A stretch of 5,943 nucleotides of DNA, from NCBI GenBank assembly GCA_964609965.1, contig CAZSTS010000043.1, positions 1 through 5,943 of the forward strand, written 5' to 3'. Source of the stretch: JAHJDR01 sp964609965. Its GTDB lineage: Bacteria > UBA10199 > JADGCS01. A model generated the notes under the pieces. It had not been told where the DNA came from. It did no database searches and saw only the letters and a program-made list of their open reading frames with translations. This document shows positions 1 through 5,115 of the stretch, one piece after another (the stretch's first letter is position 1; every line of letters begins with the position of its first letter). The position numbers were made by a program, and so were the translations under genes.

Positions 1-23
1 ATGTGGTCGTTTAACAACATGGT

Positions 24-1655
24 TCAGTTTACACAAAATATTTTACGCTCTCCATATTGGTTACTACCAGTTGCTATTTGCGTGCCATTTGAGTTGTTTT
101 GGTGATCATTTGCTAATCCGCCAATAAAAATATAATCAACATTTTCATTTGTTCCTGCTGTGCTTCTGATAATTCCACTTACATCTTCTACCCCGAGTTC
201 TCTTTTTTTAACTTTTACTGTTCGGCCACTAATATTTCCCTCTAATGTCCAAACATAGTGTTTGTCAGCTTCAGTATCATATTCATAAGCTAAAAACATG
301 GCGCTATGATCATAGATACCATCTCCTTCAGGATAAGAACTGCTAGTCCACTCAATGGCCAGGTAGTCACCCATCTGAGCTGCTTCCTTCATGTATTTTA
401 TTTGATAACCCTTATCATAGAAATCCCAGACTGTGTAATCATTAGCACGAAAGTCAGCAAGCAATTGATCTACTGAATAATTACCAAATGAAAAACCAAA
501 TAAACGTGATTCGTTTTGAACCCATCCAAAGTACTCACTACACCACGCCTGATGAGGATCATCTTCTTCGTTTGGCAAATACTTTGTGCCAAAAGGATGA
601 AGCCTTCCCCCATGACCTACATAGCCCGATTTTGCTAACTGGTATTCATAAAAACCTTTAGTGATTGTGAGGTGGCGTTTTGTAAATCCGCTTTTTGAAT
701 CAGATGTTACTGAATAAAACCAATCGCTGTCAGCTGTGTGTGCTGTAAATTCGCCAGAGATAATTGATTTTGGACTGCTAAACGTTCCCAGTTCAACTTC
801 AGCACGGTATACTTTATTTGCTTCAAGGTCTGTTAATTCAATTTCAGTAGAGTATCGCACAATACTATCATTCTCGGCTATGAGAGTATAAGCTGTTAAA
901 TGAGTTATTTTTCTATAGGCGACTAATAATTCATTTGAATTTTCTAATTTATGGTAGGTGATTTTTGCATAAAGGTCTTGTTTTATGCTGTTGTAAACAT
1001 TTAATGATTTAGTATCATTGATTGTAATGTTGATCTTGAAACTATTGGCAGTCACACCCGAACCAGAATCAATGTATCTAAAATCAGATTCATCCACATC
1101 ATCATCACAATTTTCGTCAACGCCGTTAAAAGGGATTTCGGGAATATAGGGACGAATCTCTGGATTGAAGATATCACAATCATCTTTTGTCACATCTTGG
1201 GCAAAAGGAAAGATAGCATAATCGGGGTGCTGATCTTCAATAAGCGTCGTATCAAGGCAGGGATAACGTTCATTATCATCAGCAAGAATGGTCACAGAAA
1301 ATGCTAGATCATGTTCTTTATCAACAAAGAGATCTCCATCATAGTCTAAATGACATGTGACTTTTTTATAACCCTCTGGAATATTATCACCAATATTATC
1401 AATGTCCGGTGCATATTCTTCATCTTCAGATAGGGAGCTGTCATAGTAGTACTCAACATTACCAAAGGGTGGGTCTTGATCACCATTAGTTGTCATAGGA
1501 TTGCTTGTGACATCTGATGAGTTATAAATGGCAGAGGTTGTTTTATTTGATTGGGAAGCCTCAGATTCAACATAAGCCTGTGCTAGATTAACATAAGAAG
1601 AGCATATACATATAATAAGTAGAATAAAGGTGGTTTTGTTAAATTGTGTGCCCAT
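24..1655 (-). CDS. Secreted protein with MopE-like metal-binding motif and C-terminal CHAP-like cysteine amidase/peptidase domain
   Basis: Predicted exported protein of 543 residues. Residues 1-27 form a signal peptide: a Lys-containing start, a hydrophobic core (FILLIICIC) and an AQA cleavage site before Tyr28. Residues 28-100 are acidic and low in complexity. Residues 104-112 (DYDGDLFVD) resemble an Asp-rich calcium loop, and residues 159-189 resemble the MopE-type putative metal-binding motif (DDCD, NPEIRP, then GVDENCDDDVDE). Residues about 200-307 look like a beta-sandwich, perhaps fibronectin III-like. Residues about 333-515 look like a CHAP/NlpC-P60 papain-like fold: Cys372 in AWCSEYFGWV, the GD motif at 429-430, His450 in YDHSAMFLAYE, and LEGNISG at 471-477. 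This suggests hydrolysis of peptidoglycan or another amide bond outside the cytoplasm; the substrate is unknown. The open frame extends upstream to a TTG at 1676, but I chose the ATG at 1655 because it gives a clean signal peptide. Neither start has an obvious Shine-Dalgarno. Catalytic assignment is by motif only. Confidence 0.78.
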   Translation of the reverse strand: MGTQFNKTTFILLIICICSSYVNLAQAYVESEASQSNKTTSAIYNSSDVTSNPMTTNGDQDPPFGNVEYYYDSSLSEDEEYAPDIDNIGDNIPEGYKKVTCHLDYDGDLFVDKEHDLAFSVTILADDNERYPCLDTTLIEDQHPDYAIFPFAQDVTKDDCDIFNPEIRPYIPEIPFNGVDENCDDDVDESDFRYIDSGSGVTANSFKINITINDTKSLNVYNSIKQDLYAKITYHKLENSNELLVAYRKITHLTAYTLIAENDSIVRYSTEIELTDLEANKVYRAEVELGTFSSPKSIISGEFTAHTADSDWFYSVTSDSKSGFTKRHLTITKGFYEYQLAKSGYVGHGGRLHPFGTKYLPNEEDDPHQAWCSEYFGWVQNESRLFGFSFGNYSVDQLLADFRANDYTVWDFYDKGYQIKYMKEAAQMGDYLAIEWTSSSYPEGDGIYDHSAMFLAYEYDTEADKHYVWTLEGNISGRTVKVKKRELGVEDVSGIIRSTAGTNENVDYIFIGGLANDHQNNSNGTQIATGSNQYGERKIFCVN

Positions 1656-1729
1656 AAACACATTATTAGAATGCAATTTCTGTGCCGTGAATTTGAGAGA
1701 AAATATCGCGTTCAGAAGGGTTCAATGTT

Positions 1730-1757
1730 TAACAGGGCTTGACAATAGTAACAGGGC
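1730..1757. repeat. Direct repeat TAACAGGGC x2 around a TTGACA motif
   Basis: The 9-bp word TAACAGGGC occurs at 1730-1738 and again at 1749-1757, 19 bp apart, with a TTGACA hexamer (1739-1744) between the copies. A degenerate third copy (AATAGGGC) lies at 1791-1798. All sit in the 151-bp gap between two minus-strand genes, upstream of the CHAP-like gene. Paired direct repeats in a promoter region can be regulator binding sites. No matching -10 box is visible at normal spacing from TTGACA on the plus strand, so this is a repeat rather than a called promoter. No terminator hairpin with a T-run is seen after the lipoprotein gene that ends at 1807. Confidence 0.4.
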
Positions 1758-1806
1758 AAACGAGGTGTGAAATACTCTGAAATGCAGATGAATAGGGCGT
1801 TTGAAC

Positions 1807-2586
1807 CTAAAGAGCTTCCTCAAAGGTTTCGCCAGGTATGCCTTCACCAGCTGTGTACGTTGTATCAGGACAGTCTTCTGTAGCTGCCTCATAATATTCA
1901 GTAGTAGTGAATCTATCTTCTAATCCAGAGCAAGAGTTGTAGGATTCCTGCGTGTATGTTGCCGTATCTCCATTTGAACATGTGTAGGAACAAGATATAT
2001 TTGAGTAGGTAGTGCAATCGCACATAAGGGCACAATCATCATCAGCTGTACAATCAACTGTACAAGTGTACTCTCCGCTTGAAACTGCGATGTAGGCAAA
2101 GCTGTAAGTAAAGTCGCCGCTTATTGTCCTGGTAGCGCCTTCTGTACTTGTAAGCACTATGATTGGGTCATAGGCGTAAGCAGTGCCTGCATCATTCCAG
2201 GCTACGGCAAAGGTTTCGTAGCTGGTTACAGACCAGTCAGTGGTAGTCGTTGTGGGGGTTATCGATGAACCATATTGTGTTAGGGTGATTTGAAAATCAG
2301 TTGTTCCTTCTTGCCATGCAAGGGTTGTGATATAGGTTATGCCACCTCCAGAATAGGTAGCAGTAACAGTTAGCTTATTATCTGTGACAGCAACATCATT
2401 TTCATCAGCGTCCTTTAGACTTAAATCTACAATATCAGAAAAAACATAAACAGCTGATGAAGAATCACTGCATAATGTGTATGTTTCATCTGTGTTGTTT
2501 GAACCAGTACAAGTCATCATTGGCCAGGTAATGATGAGTAGGAAAATAAATAAAAGAACATGTCTTTGTTTATATTTTTCTTGCAT
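1807..2586 (-). CDS. Cys-rich putative outer-membrane or periplasmic lipoprotein, function unknown
   Basis: A 259-residue protein I do not recognise. It has a basic N-terminus (MQEKYKQRH), a hydrophobic stretch (LLFIFLLIITW) and Cys26 in PMMTC followed by TGSNN, which looks like a lipoprotein signal. The -1 residue is Thr rather than Gly, Ala or Ser, so the lipobox is imperfect and simple type I secretion or a membrane anchor remains possible. Residues 40-170 are Thr- and Ser-rich with beta-strand character. Nine cysteines cluster between residues 175 and 239 (175, 179, 185, 189, 191, 199, 203, 219, 239), suggesting a disulfide-stabilised or metal-binding module that folds outside the cytoplasm. 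The ATG at 2586 is the only sensible start: the frame is closed by TAA five codons upstream. No Shine-Dalgarno is visible. The gene is divergent from the GFA-YCII gene. Its style matches the lipoprotein at 4109-4972, but I see no clear sequence similarity between them. Confidence 0.7.
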   Translation of the reverse strand: MQEKYKQRHVLLFIFLLIITWPMMTCTGSNNTDETYTLCSDSSSAVYVFSDIVDLSLKDADENDVAVTDNKLTVTATYSGGGITYITTLAWQEGTTDFQITLTQYGSSITPTTTTTDWSVTSYETFAVAWNDAGTAYAYDPIIVLTSTEGATRTISGDFTYSFAYIAVSSGEYTCTVDCTADDDCALMCDCTTYSNISCSYTCSNGDTATYTQESYNSCSGLEDRFTTTEYYEAATEDCPDTTYTAGEGIPGETFEEAL

Positions 2587-2644
2587 GTTTATGTATTGAA
2601 GTTATTTGAAGATAAAATCAATTAATAAAGTCAAAAGTGTAAAT

Positions 2645-2651
2645 AAAGGAG
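2645..2651 (+). promoter_or_regulatory. Ribosome binding site that sets the start of the GFA-YCII gene
   Basis: AAAGGAG at 2645-2651 lies 5 bases before the ATG at 2657. The open frame also has an ATG at 2606, but that one has no such site, and it would add 17 Lys/Asn-rich residues (KIKSINKVKSVNK) not expected ahead of a GFA domain. The internal start is therefore preferred. The surrounding 70-bp divergent gap (2587-2656) also carries TTGAAG twice, at 2596 and 2606, exactly 10 bp apart. No confident -35/-10 pair could be assigned on either strand. Confidence 0.75.
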
Positions 2652-2656
2652 CCTAT

Positions 2657-3400
2657 ATGGAAAATATACGAGGTAGGTGTTTTTGCAAAGCCATTCAATT
2701 CGAGATCACGCCTCCAACAGATTTTTGTTCACATTGTCACTGTAAGTCGTGTCGAATGTCACATGGATCAGCTCTTGTGACATGGACATCGGTTGGTCAA
2801 ACCAAATTTAAGCTTTTACAAGGTGAAGAAAGTATTGGGACGTATGAATCAAGCCCAGGGATAGTTTGGAAGTTCTGTAAAGCTTGTGGAACCTCTCTTT
2901 TTTACACATGGCCCAAAAAGCCCGAAAAAATATATATGACTGTGGCCAATCTCGAAGCGATGGATAGAAAACCAGATTGCCACGTTAATTATAACGAACA
3001 CGCTGATTGGATGCTTTTTAAAGATGTTCTCCCAAAAATTCAGGGAATCACAGGCAAAAGGTGTGTGATAGATGATAATGGTTACGGTTTCATAAGATAC
3101 GCAATTTATCTCAAGAATGTCTCTGATGAAAAATCAGATCCTGCTTTAATCAAAGCCCATGTGGCTCATATAGAGACTTTGGAGAAGCAGGGCAGGTTAG
3201 AGTTTGCAGGCCCATTTATGGATGAGAAGGGTGGTGGCATGTTGGTTATTAAGGCGAAGAACTTAGCAGAGGTCGAAGATTTTGTTAAATCTGACCCTTT
3301 TGTCAGAGAAAACAAAAAAACATATCAAATTCGTCCCATGGAAATATCCTGCGTTGATAATGGGCACCTAGGCGTGGCTAATGAGGATGTAGAATTATAA
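2657..3400 (+). CDS. GFA (Mss4-like zinc) domain fused to YCII domain
   Basis: A cytoplasmic protein of 247 residues with two domains. Residues 1-125 match the GFA family (glutathione-dependent formaldehyde-activating enzyme-like, Mss4-type zinc fold): GRCFC at 6-10, CSHCHCKSCR at 24-33, FCKACGTSLF at 73-82 and a terminal NEHADWM segment at 113-119. These Cys pairs (8/10, 27/29/32, 74/77) are the expected zinc ligands and all are present. Residues about 146-231 match the YCII (YciI-like) fold: RYAIYLK, then HVAHIETLEKQGRLEFAGP with His168 and His171, and SDPFV with Asp213. The His and Asp are the presumed active-site residues of that family. Each half has roughly the usual length of a free-standing protein, so this is a whole-domain fusion. 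Family members act on small molecules or have no proven reaction, so the substrate is not assigned. No signal peptide is present. The gene stands alone, with no T-run terminator after it. Confidence 0.88.
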   Translation: MENIRGRCFCKAIQFEITPPTDFCSHCHCKSCRMSHGSALVTWTSVGQTKFKLLQGEESIGTYESSPGIVWKFCKACGTSLFYTWPKKPEKIYMTVANLEAMDRKPDCHVNYNEHADWMLFKDVLPKIQGITGKRCVIDDNGYGFIRYAIYLKNVSDEKSDPALIKAHVAHIETLEKQGRLEFAGPFMDEKGGGMLVIKAKNLAEVEDFVKSDPFVRENKKTYQIRPMEISCVDNGHLGVANEDVEL

Positions 3401-3553
3401 TTCTGTCCAAAATATTTAACAAAATGTCTCAAAAATAGATCACAAAGTCTATTTGCAAAAGCATCTAGTCTTTAATCCACTGTTATTCTTAACATATTAA
3501 TTTATCTTTCTCGGCATGGAAAGTGCATCCTTTAATAATATTGAATGATTTCG
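3401..3553 (+). other. AT-rich intergenic stretch with a weak inverted repeat
   Basis: No gene is supported here. The only structure seen is AAATAGA (3433-3439) paired with TCTATTT (3448-3454), a 7-bp stem around an 8-base loop. Its stem is nearly all A and T, and no T-run follows on the plus strand, so it is a poor terminator for the GFA-YCII gene. On the minus strand the stem runs into five Ts, but no minus-strand gene reads toward it. A ten-codon open frame at 3516-3548 lacks a ribosome binding site and was not called. Confidence 0.35.
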
Positions 3554-3573
3554 AAGGAGTAATAATGATATAA
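3554..3573 (+). other. Shine-Dalgarno plus two-codon ORF (ATG ATA TAA) ahead of brnT
   Basis: AAGGAG at 3554-3559, 5 bases of spacer, then ATG (3565-3567), ATA (3568-3570) and TAA (3571-3573). This is a well-placed translation start for a Met-Ile dipeptide, 38 bases before the brnT start and out of frame with it. The same three codons form the lambda barI minigene, where translation and drop-off sequester the tRNA that reads AUA. Whether this stretch is transcribed is unknown: the promoter-like sequence just downstream would start transcription after it. It may also be chance or the relic of an older start site. Confidence 0.35.
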
Positions 3574-3579
3574 AATCAA

Positions 3580-3607
3580 TTGAAAAAATATATAAAAAAG
3601 GTATAAT
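3580..3607 (+). promoter_or_regulatory. Near-consensus sigma-70-like promoter running into the brnT start codon
   Basis: TTGAAA at 3580-3585 (five of six consensus bases), a 16-bp spacer, then TATAAT at 3602-3607 (perfect). It is the best -35/-10 match I see in the window. The start point expected 6-7 bases later falls at about 3613-3615, just past the first base of the brnT ATG at 3611, so the mRNA would be leaderless or would lack that ATG. The local sequence is very AT-rich, which raises the odds of a chance match. BrnTA pairs are usually autorepressed by BrnA, so an operator could overlap this site, but no clear inverted repeat is seen. Confidence 0.45.
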
Positions 3608-3610
3608 AAT

Positions 3611-3895
3611 ATGCATAATGAAAGAGGATTTGAGTTTGATCTTAGAAAGAGTCGGTTAAATAAAATTAAACATGGGCTAGATTTTCATGAGGCACAGCTC
3701 ATTTGGGAAGGACCCAATATTGAATATGTTGCAAGAGATTTTAGGGAAAAACGTAAAGCAATTATTGGTCAGATTAACAAGAAACTCTATACCTGTGTTT
3801 TTACCATGAGAGGTGACAAAATAAGAATAATTAGTTGTCGGCGTTCTCGTCGAGAAGAAGGGGCTCTATATGAAGAAGAAAAAGAAAACACCTGA
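3611..3895 (+). CDS. brnT: BrnT family type II toxin (predicted ribonuclease, RelE-like fold)
   Basis: A 94-residue protein with the length and motif order of the BrnT (DUF497) family: FEFDLRKSRLNKIKHGLDFHEA at the N-terminus (residues 7-28; typical family form FEWD, then N and KHG, then F-EA), W32 and P35, RDFREKR at 42-48, IIGQ at 51-54, VFTMRGDKIRIIS at 63-75 and the basic tail RRSRREEGALYEE at 77-89. BrnT toxins are RNA-cleaving proteins that stop translation and are neutralised by the partner BrnA. All the usual motifs are present, so the toxin is probably intact. The start is the ATG at 3611, preceded by a weak AAAAAAGG at 3594-3601; the frame is closed upstream by TAA at 3593. The 3' end overlaps brnA by 26 bp, so the two are translated from one message, in the toxin-first order typical of this family. 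Confidence 0.93.
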   Translation: MHNERGFEFDLRKSRLNKIKHGLDFHEAQLIWEGPNIEYVARDFREKRKAIIGQINKKLYTCVFTMRGDKIRIISCRRSRREEGALYEEEKENT

Positions 3896-4097
3896 TCCTA
3901 AAACAGTAGAAGAGTTTGATGAGTATTTTGAGGACAATGATATAGCTCATCTTCTAGATACTTCTACAAAAAGAGTTAATGTTGATTTCCCGTCCCTTAT
4001 GCTCAAACGACTTGATGCCAAAGCTGATTCAATGGGCCTCACAAGACAAGCTCTTATCAAATACTGGCTCGCTGAACGTTTAAAGATGGTGGATTGA
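3870..4097 (+). CDS. brnA: BrnA family antitoxin (CopG-like ribbon-helix-helix)
   Basis: A 75-residue partner of the toxin. The acidic N-terminal half (VEEFDEYFEDNDIAHLLD, residues 18-35) resembles the toxin-contacting part of CopG-type antitoxins. The C-terminal half (KRVNVDFPSLMLKRLDAKADSMGLTRQALIKYWLAERL) is a ribbon-helix-helix: one strand, a helix with KRLDAKA, a GLTR turn, and a second helix. Such proteins bind the toxin and dimerise on operator DNA to repress their own operon. The start at 3870 has a purine-rich AAGAAGGGG at 3855-3863 with a 6-base gap. The first 26 bases lie inside the end of brnT, giving a Lys run (MKKKKK). The gene ends 11 bp from the convergent lipoprotein gene, and no terminator is visible in that gap. 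Confidence 0.92.
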   Translation: MKKKKKTPDPKTVEEFDEYFEDNDIAHLLDTSTKRVNVDFPSLMLKRLDAKADSMGLTRQALIKYWLAERLKMVD

Positions 4098-4108
4098 GAA
4101 GGGGAAAG

Positions 4109-4972
4109 CTATTCACCACATGTTGTTTCACATAATGAAGACTTTGTATAGACGCCGCTTACGCTTATCCACGATCCTTCTGTCATGTGATCATCACAGG
4201 AAAGAGTTACGTCCTCACAAGCTACGGTGGGTGAGCCTTGAGACAAATCATACATCACCTCGATAAGCCAGTGAGCTCCATCAACTGATAAATCAAAATC
4301 ATCCGCGTTATAGATAAATGTGGCTTCACAAGGATTAGAATCCCAGTTAGAGATAGTTACACTCCAGAAACCTTCAAAATCATGTGTCTCATCTTCACCA
4401 TTACAACTATATGTATCAATACAATTATCATACGTATAGGTCATGACAAGTGGCTCCATATTAACTGATGAAATGCTATTGCCTGTAATAGTGTATAAAG
4501 GTGATTCATATGAGTTTTGCATAAGCACCGAGTAAGATCCTTTATAGAGGCAGGATTCAGAACAGTAAATAGCTGTGATATTAGATAAACCAGATACATT
4601 ACCTGACCCTATGACTTCTGATAACGTCTGTCCTGTTGTGTCAGAATCAGTTCGATATTCACAAGATGATGAGTCTAGTGTCATAAATTTAGATTTAGAA
4701 TTTGCTTTTGTCTGTTTTGTGAGGCTTGGATTTATACTTGTGTTTGGTGTGGCGACAAAGGTGTTTGCGTTTGTCATTGAAGATGAAAAGAAAAAGCTGG
4801 CTGTTTTTTTGTTTTCTTCACTGCCTGAAGACGTGCCAGGGATTTGATCATCGTTAGAAGTACTACCTGAACAGCTTAGAAAAGAAACAGAAAAAAATAA
4901 TATCAAAAAAAGATTAAAAACATAGATGAGACTCTTAATATTTGTTTGGGCTGGGTTGTTGTAAGGATGCAT
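4109..4972 (-). CDS. Cys-rich putative lipoprotein, function unknown
   Basis: A 287-residue protein I do not recognise. Its N-terminus has a hydrophobic core (LIYVFNLFLILFFSVS) ending in FLSC, with Cys34 as the lipidation site, followed by SGSTSNDDQ, a flexible tether. Asp is not at +2, so outer-membrane sorting is plausible. Residues 35-100 are Ser/Thr/Asn-rich and low in complexity. Ten further cysteines follow (104, 137, 141, 184, 190, 215, 252, 259, 281, 285), several closely paired, which suggests disulfides in an extracytoplasmic domain with aromatic beta-strand segments such as EGFWSVTISNW. The open frame reaches an ATG at 5005, but the ATG at 4972 has AAAGGAG 5 bases upstream and gives a normal lipoprotein signal, so it is chosen. 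The gene is convergent with brnA and follows its own promoter-like region. Confidence 0.78.
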   Translation of the reverse strand: MHPYNNPAQTNIKSLIYVFNLFLILFFSVSFLSCSGSTSNDDQIPGTSSGSEENKKTASFFFSSSMTNANTFVATPNTSINPSLTKQTKANSKSKFMTLDSSSCEYRTDSDTTGQTLSEVIGSGNVSGLSNITAIYCSESCLYKGSYSVLMQNSYESPLYTITGNSISSVNMEPLVMTYTYDNCIDTYSCNGEDETHDFEGFWSVTISNWDSNPCEATFIYNADDFDLSVDGAHWLIEVMYDLSQGSPTVACEDVTLSCDDHMTEGSWISVSGVYTKSSLCETTCGE

Positions 4973-4977
4973 AAAAT

Positions 4978-4984
4978 CTCCTTT
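4978..4984 (-). promoter_or_regulatory. Ribosome binding site fixing the lipoprotein start at 4972
   Basis: Read on the minus strand this is AAAGGAG, 5 bases before the ATG at 4970-4972. It rules against the longer form beginning at 5005, which would put 11 extra residues (MLYENFFKGDF) ahead of the signal peptide. Confidence 0.8.
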
Positions 4985-5010
4985 AAAAAAGTTTTCATAT
5001 AGCACCCTTA

Positions 5011-5031
5011 TTTATATTGAGAATATCTCAA
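5011..5031 (-). promoter_or_regulatory. Candidate promoter -10 with adjoining palindromic operator for the lipoprotein gene
   Basis: TTGAGA-ATA-TCTCAA (5017-5031) is a perfect inverted repeat with 6-bp arms and a 3-bp centre. On the minus strand it abuts TATAAA (5016-5011), a fair -10 box about 40 bases before the lipoprotein ATG. The matching -35 position reads TTTTTA, which is weak. A palindrome filling the spacer next to a weak promoter fits control by a dimeric regulator. The regulator is unknown and the call rests on this one site. Confidence 0.4.
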
Positions 5032-5052
5032 GATAAAAAGCAAATATTAAAT

Positions 5053-5088
5053 AAAAAAACCCTGAATACCGGGCATGGTATTCAGGGT
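5053..5088 (-). terminator. Intrinsic terminator of the BPL_N-type gene
   Basis: A perfect inverted repeat: ACCCTGAATACC (5059-5070), loop GGGCAT, and GGTATTCAGGGT (5077-5088). Read on the minus strand the 12-bp stem is followed directly by a run of seven Ts (5059-5053, the first also pairing in the stem). It lies 27 bp beyond the stop codon at 5116-5118. It should end that transcript before the downstream lipoprotein gene, so the two are probably separate units. The plus strand has no T-run after the stem, so it works in one direction only. Confidence 0.9.
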
Positions 5089-5115
5089 CTCAAAAAGGAG
5101 AGGAGTTTATGAAAC

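Noticed and set aside
1..23. Possible hairpin after the CHAP-like gene
   Set aside because: The arms pair imperfectly (one mismatch in seven) and no T-run is visible before the window ends.
1656..1676. Start at TTG 1676 for the CHAP-like protein
   Set aside because: It would add seven residues before an already complete signal peptide, and no ribosome binding site supports it.
2606..2656. Longer N-terminus for the GFA-YCII protein
   Set aside because: The 17 extra residues are Lys/Asn-rich and unlike the family, and the strong ribosome binding site at 2645-2651 points to the ATG at 2657.
3433..3454. Inverted repeat as terminator of the GFA-YCII gene
   Set aside because: The stem is almost all A and T, and no T-run follows on the gene's strand.
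3516..3548. Ten-codon open frame ahead of brnT
   Set aside because: No ribosome binding site, and its length is easily reached by chance; it was considered as a leader peptide but nothing in its codons suggests attenuation.
4575..4847. A 90-codon open frame on the plus strand
   Set aside because: It lies wholly inside the lipoprotein gene on the opposite strand, which has a signal peptide and a good ribosome binding site. The plus-strand product resembles no family I know and has no Shine-Dalgarno.
4973..5005. Longer N-terminus for the lipoprotein from an ATG at 5005
   Set aside because: The AAAGGAG at 4978-4984 lies inside this stretch and is placed for the ATG at 4972.
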